DNA from: an uncultured Parabacteroides sp.
GTDB taxonomy: Bacteria; Bacteroidota; Bacteroidia; Bacteroidales; Tannerellaceae
Assembly (NCBI GenBank): GCA_937894065.1
Contig: CALCST010000035.1
Coordinates: forward strand, 1 to 7,074
Length of the DNA stretch: 7,074 nucleotides
Direction: 5' to 3'
The first letter of the stretch is position 1, and each line of letters begins with the position of its first letter. The notes beneath the pieces are model-generated. The model did not search any database and was not told the origin of the DNA. It saw only the letters and a program-made list of their open reading frames with translations. Shown here one piece after another: positions 6,883-7,074 of this stretch. The translations under genes were made by a program, and so were the position numbers.

Positions 6883-6963
6883 ACGGAAGGGGGTGCCGCC
6901 CTTTCATGGCTTTGTGGGGAGAGGACGGCATTTGACCCAGGGCTATAGGAAGGCTTTCAGCCT

Positions 6964-7074
6964 TAATCACAATATTGTATACCAACTACATATTTATTCA
7001 ATTTGTGTTATATCAAACCCATAAACATCAATATATAATTTTCACAAACATAATTATTGTTGCAGAACATAGGC
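6964..7074 (+). repeat. AT-rich inter-unit spacer, copy 5, and start of the next unit
   Basis: A 107-bp spacer (6964-7070) is followed by AGGC (7071-7074), the first bases of another hairpin A. The array therefore continues past the window. The 3' 60 bp are identical or nearly so to copy 2, more than 6 kb away. Confidence 0.85.

Larger units (their letters stand above)
6207..6963 (+). mobile_element. RAYT-bearing repeat unit 6: palindromic element with transposase gene in its central loop
   Basis: The left half is that of the repeat unit: A 6207-6219, B 6225-6244, C 6250-6269 and D 6299-6312. About 580 bp of unrelated DNA with the transposase gene follows, then the right half: D' 6896-6910, a shortened C' (CCCAGGG 6936-6942 only) and A' 6951-6963. 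TGAAAGGGCG (6303-6312) is the exact reverse complement of 6897-6906, so the gene sits where the roughly 20-nt D/D' loop lies in the other units. The element begins 313 bp after unit 5 and is followed by a 107-bp spacer, so it is in register with the array. RAYT genes are known to be flanked by inverted REPs. Here this fits an autonomous parent of the 206-bp units, or insertion of the gene into one of them. Confidence 0.75.

Noticed and set aside
6887..6904. Possible terminator after the transposase gene (AAGGG with CCCTT)
   Set aside because: The stem is short and no T-run follows. The sequence is better explained as the degenerate D' arm.

Overview
The window looks like a Bacteroidales chromosome segment, probably Bacteroides/Phocaeicola-like. 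This is inferred from a long TamB-type envelope protein of Bacteroidetes style, a TAnnTTTG-type promoter match with no Shine-Dalgarno upstream of it, and a Y1 (HUH) transposase embedded in GC-rich hairpin repeats. No rRNA, tRNA or CRISPR array is visible. Only two genes are convincing; everything else is repeat DNA.

Layout: 1-626 is an array of composite palindromic repeat units. 627-817 is the tamB leader, with a candidate promoter between two small arrays of an octamer (YAACTTGT) and one octamer in antisense. 818-5479 is a 1553-aa TamB-family protein. 5473-7074 is a second, larger part of the same repeat array in the same orientation. Its last complete unit carries a 148-aa REP-associated-type tyrosine transposase (RAYT, IS200-like) at 6436-6882.

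The repeat unit is about 206 bp and nearly palindromic. Its order is hairpin A (AGGCTGAAAGCCT), hairpin B (AAATCCGCCTAGGCGGATTT), hairpin C (CCCAGGGTGTGAACCCTGGG), left arm D (GCCCTGAAGGGGCGG), short loop, right arm D', hairpin C' and hairpin A'. D', C' and A' are reverse complements of D, C and A. Units alternate with an AT-rich spacer of almost constant length (107-108 bp), giving a strict 313-bp period (unit starts 109/422 and 5581/5894/6207). In the unit at 6207-6963 the roughly 20-bp D/D' loop is replaced by about 580 bp holding the transposase gene. The 206-bp units therefore look like gene-less (MITE/REPIN-like) versions of the transposase-bearing element.

The tamB segment occupies exactly the position of a spacer, between an A' hairpin (about 614-626) and an A hairpin (5473-5485). 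The stop codon of tamB lies inside that A hairpin. The likely relationship is that the transposase acts on the hairpin units and that these have colonised and amplified on both sides of tamB. TamB itself is a housekeeping envelope protein with no functional link to the transposase.
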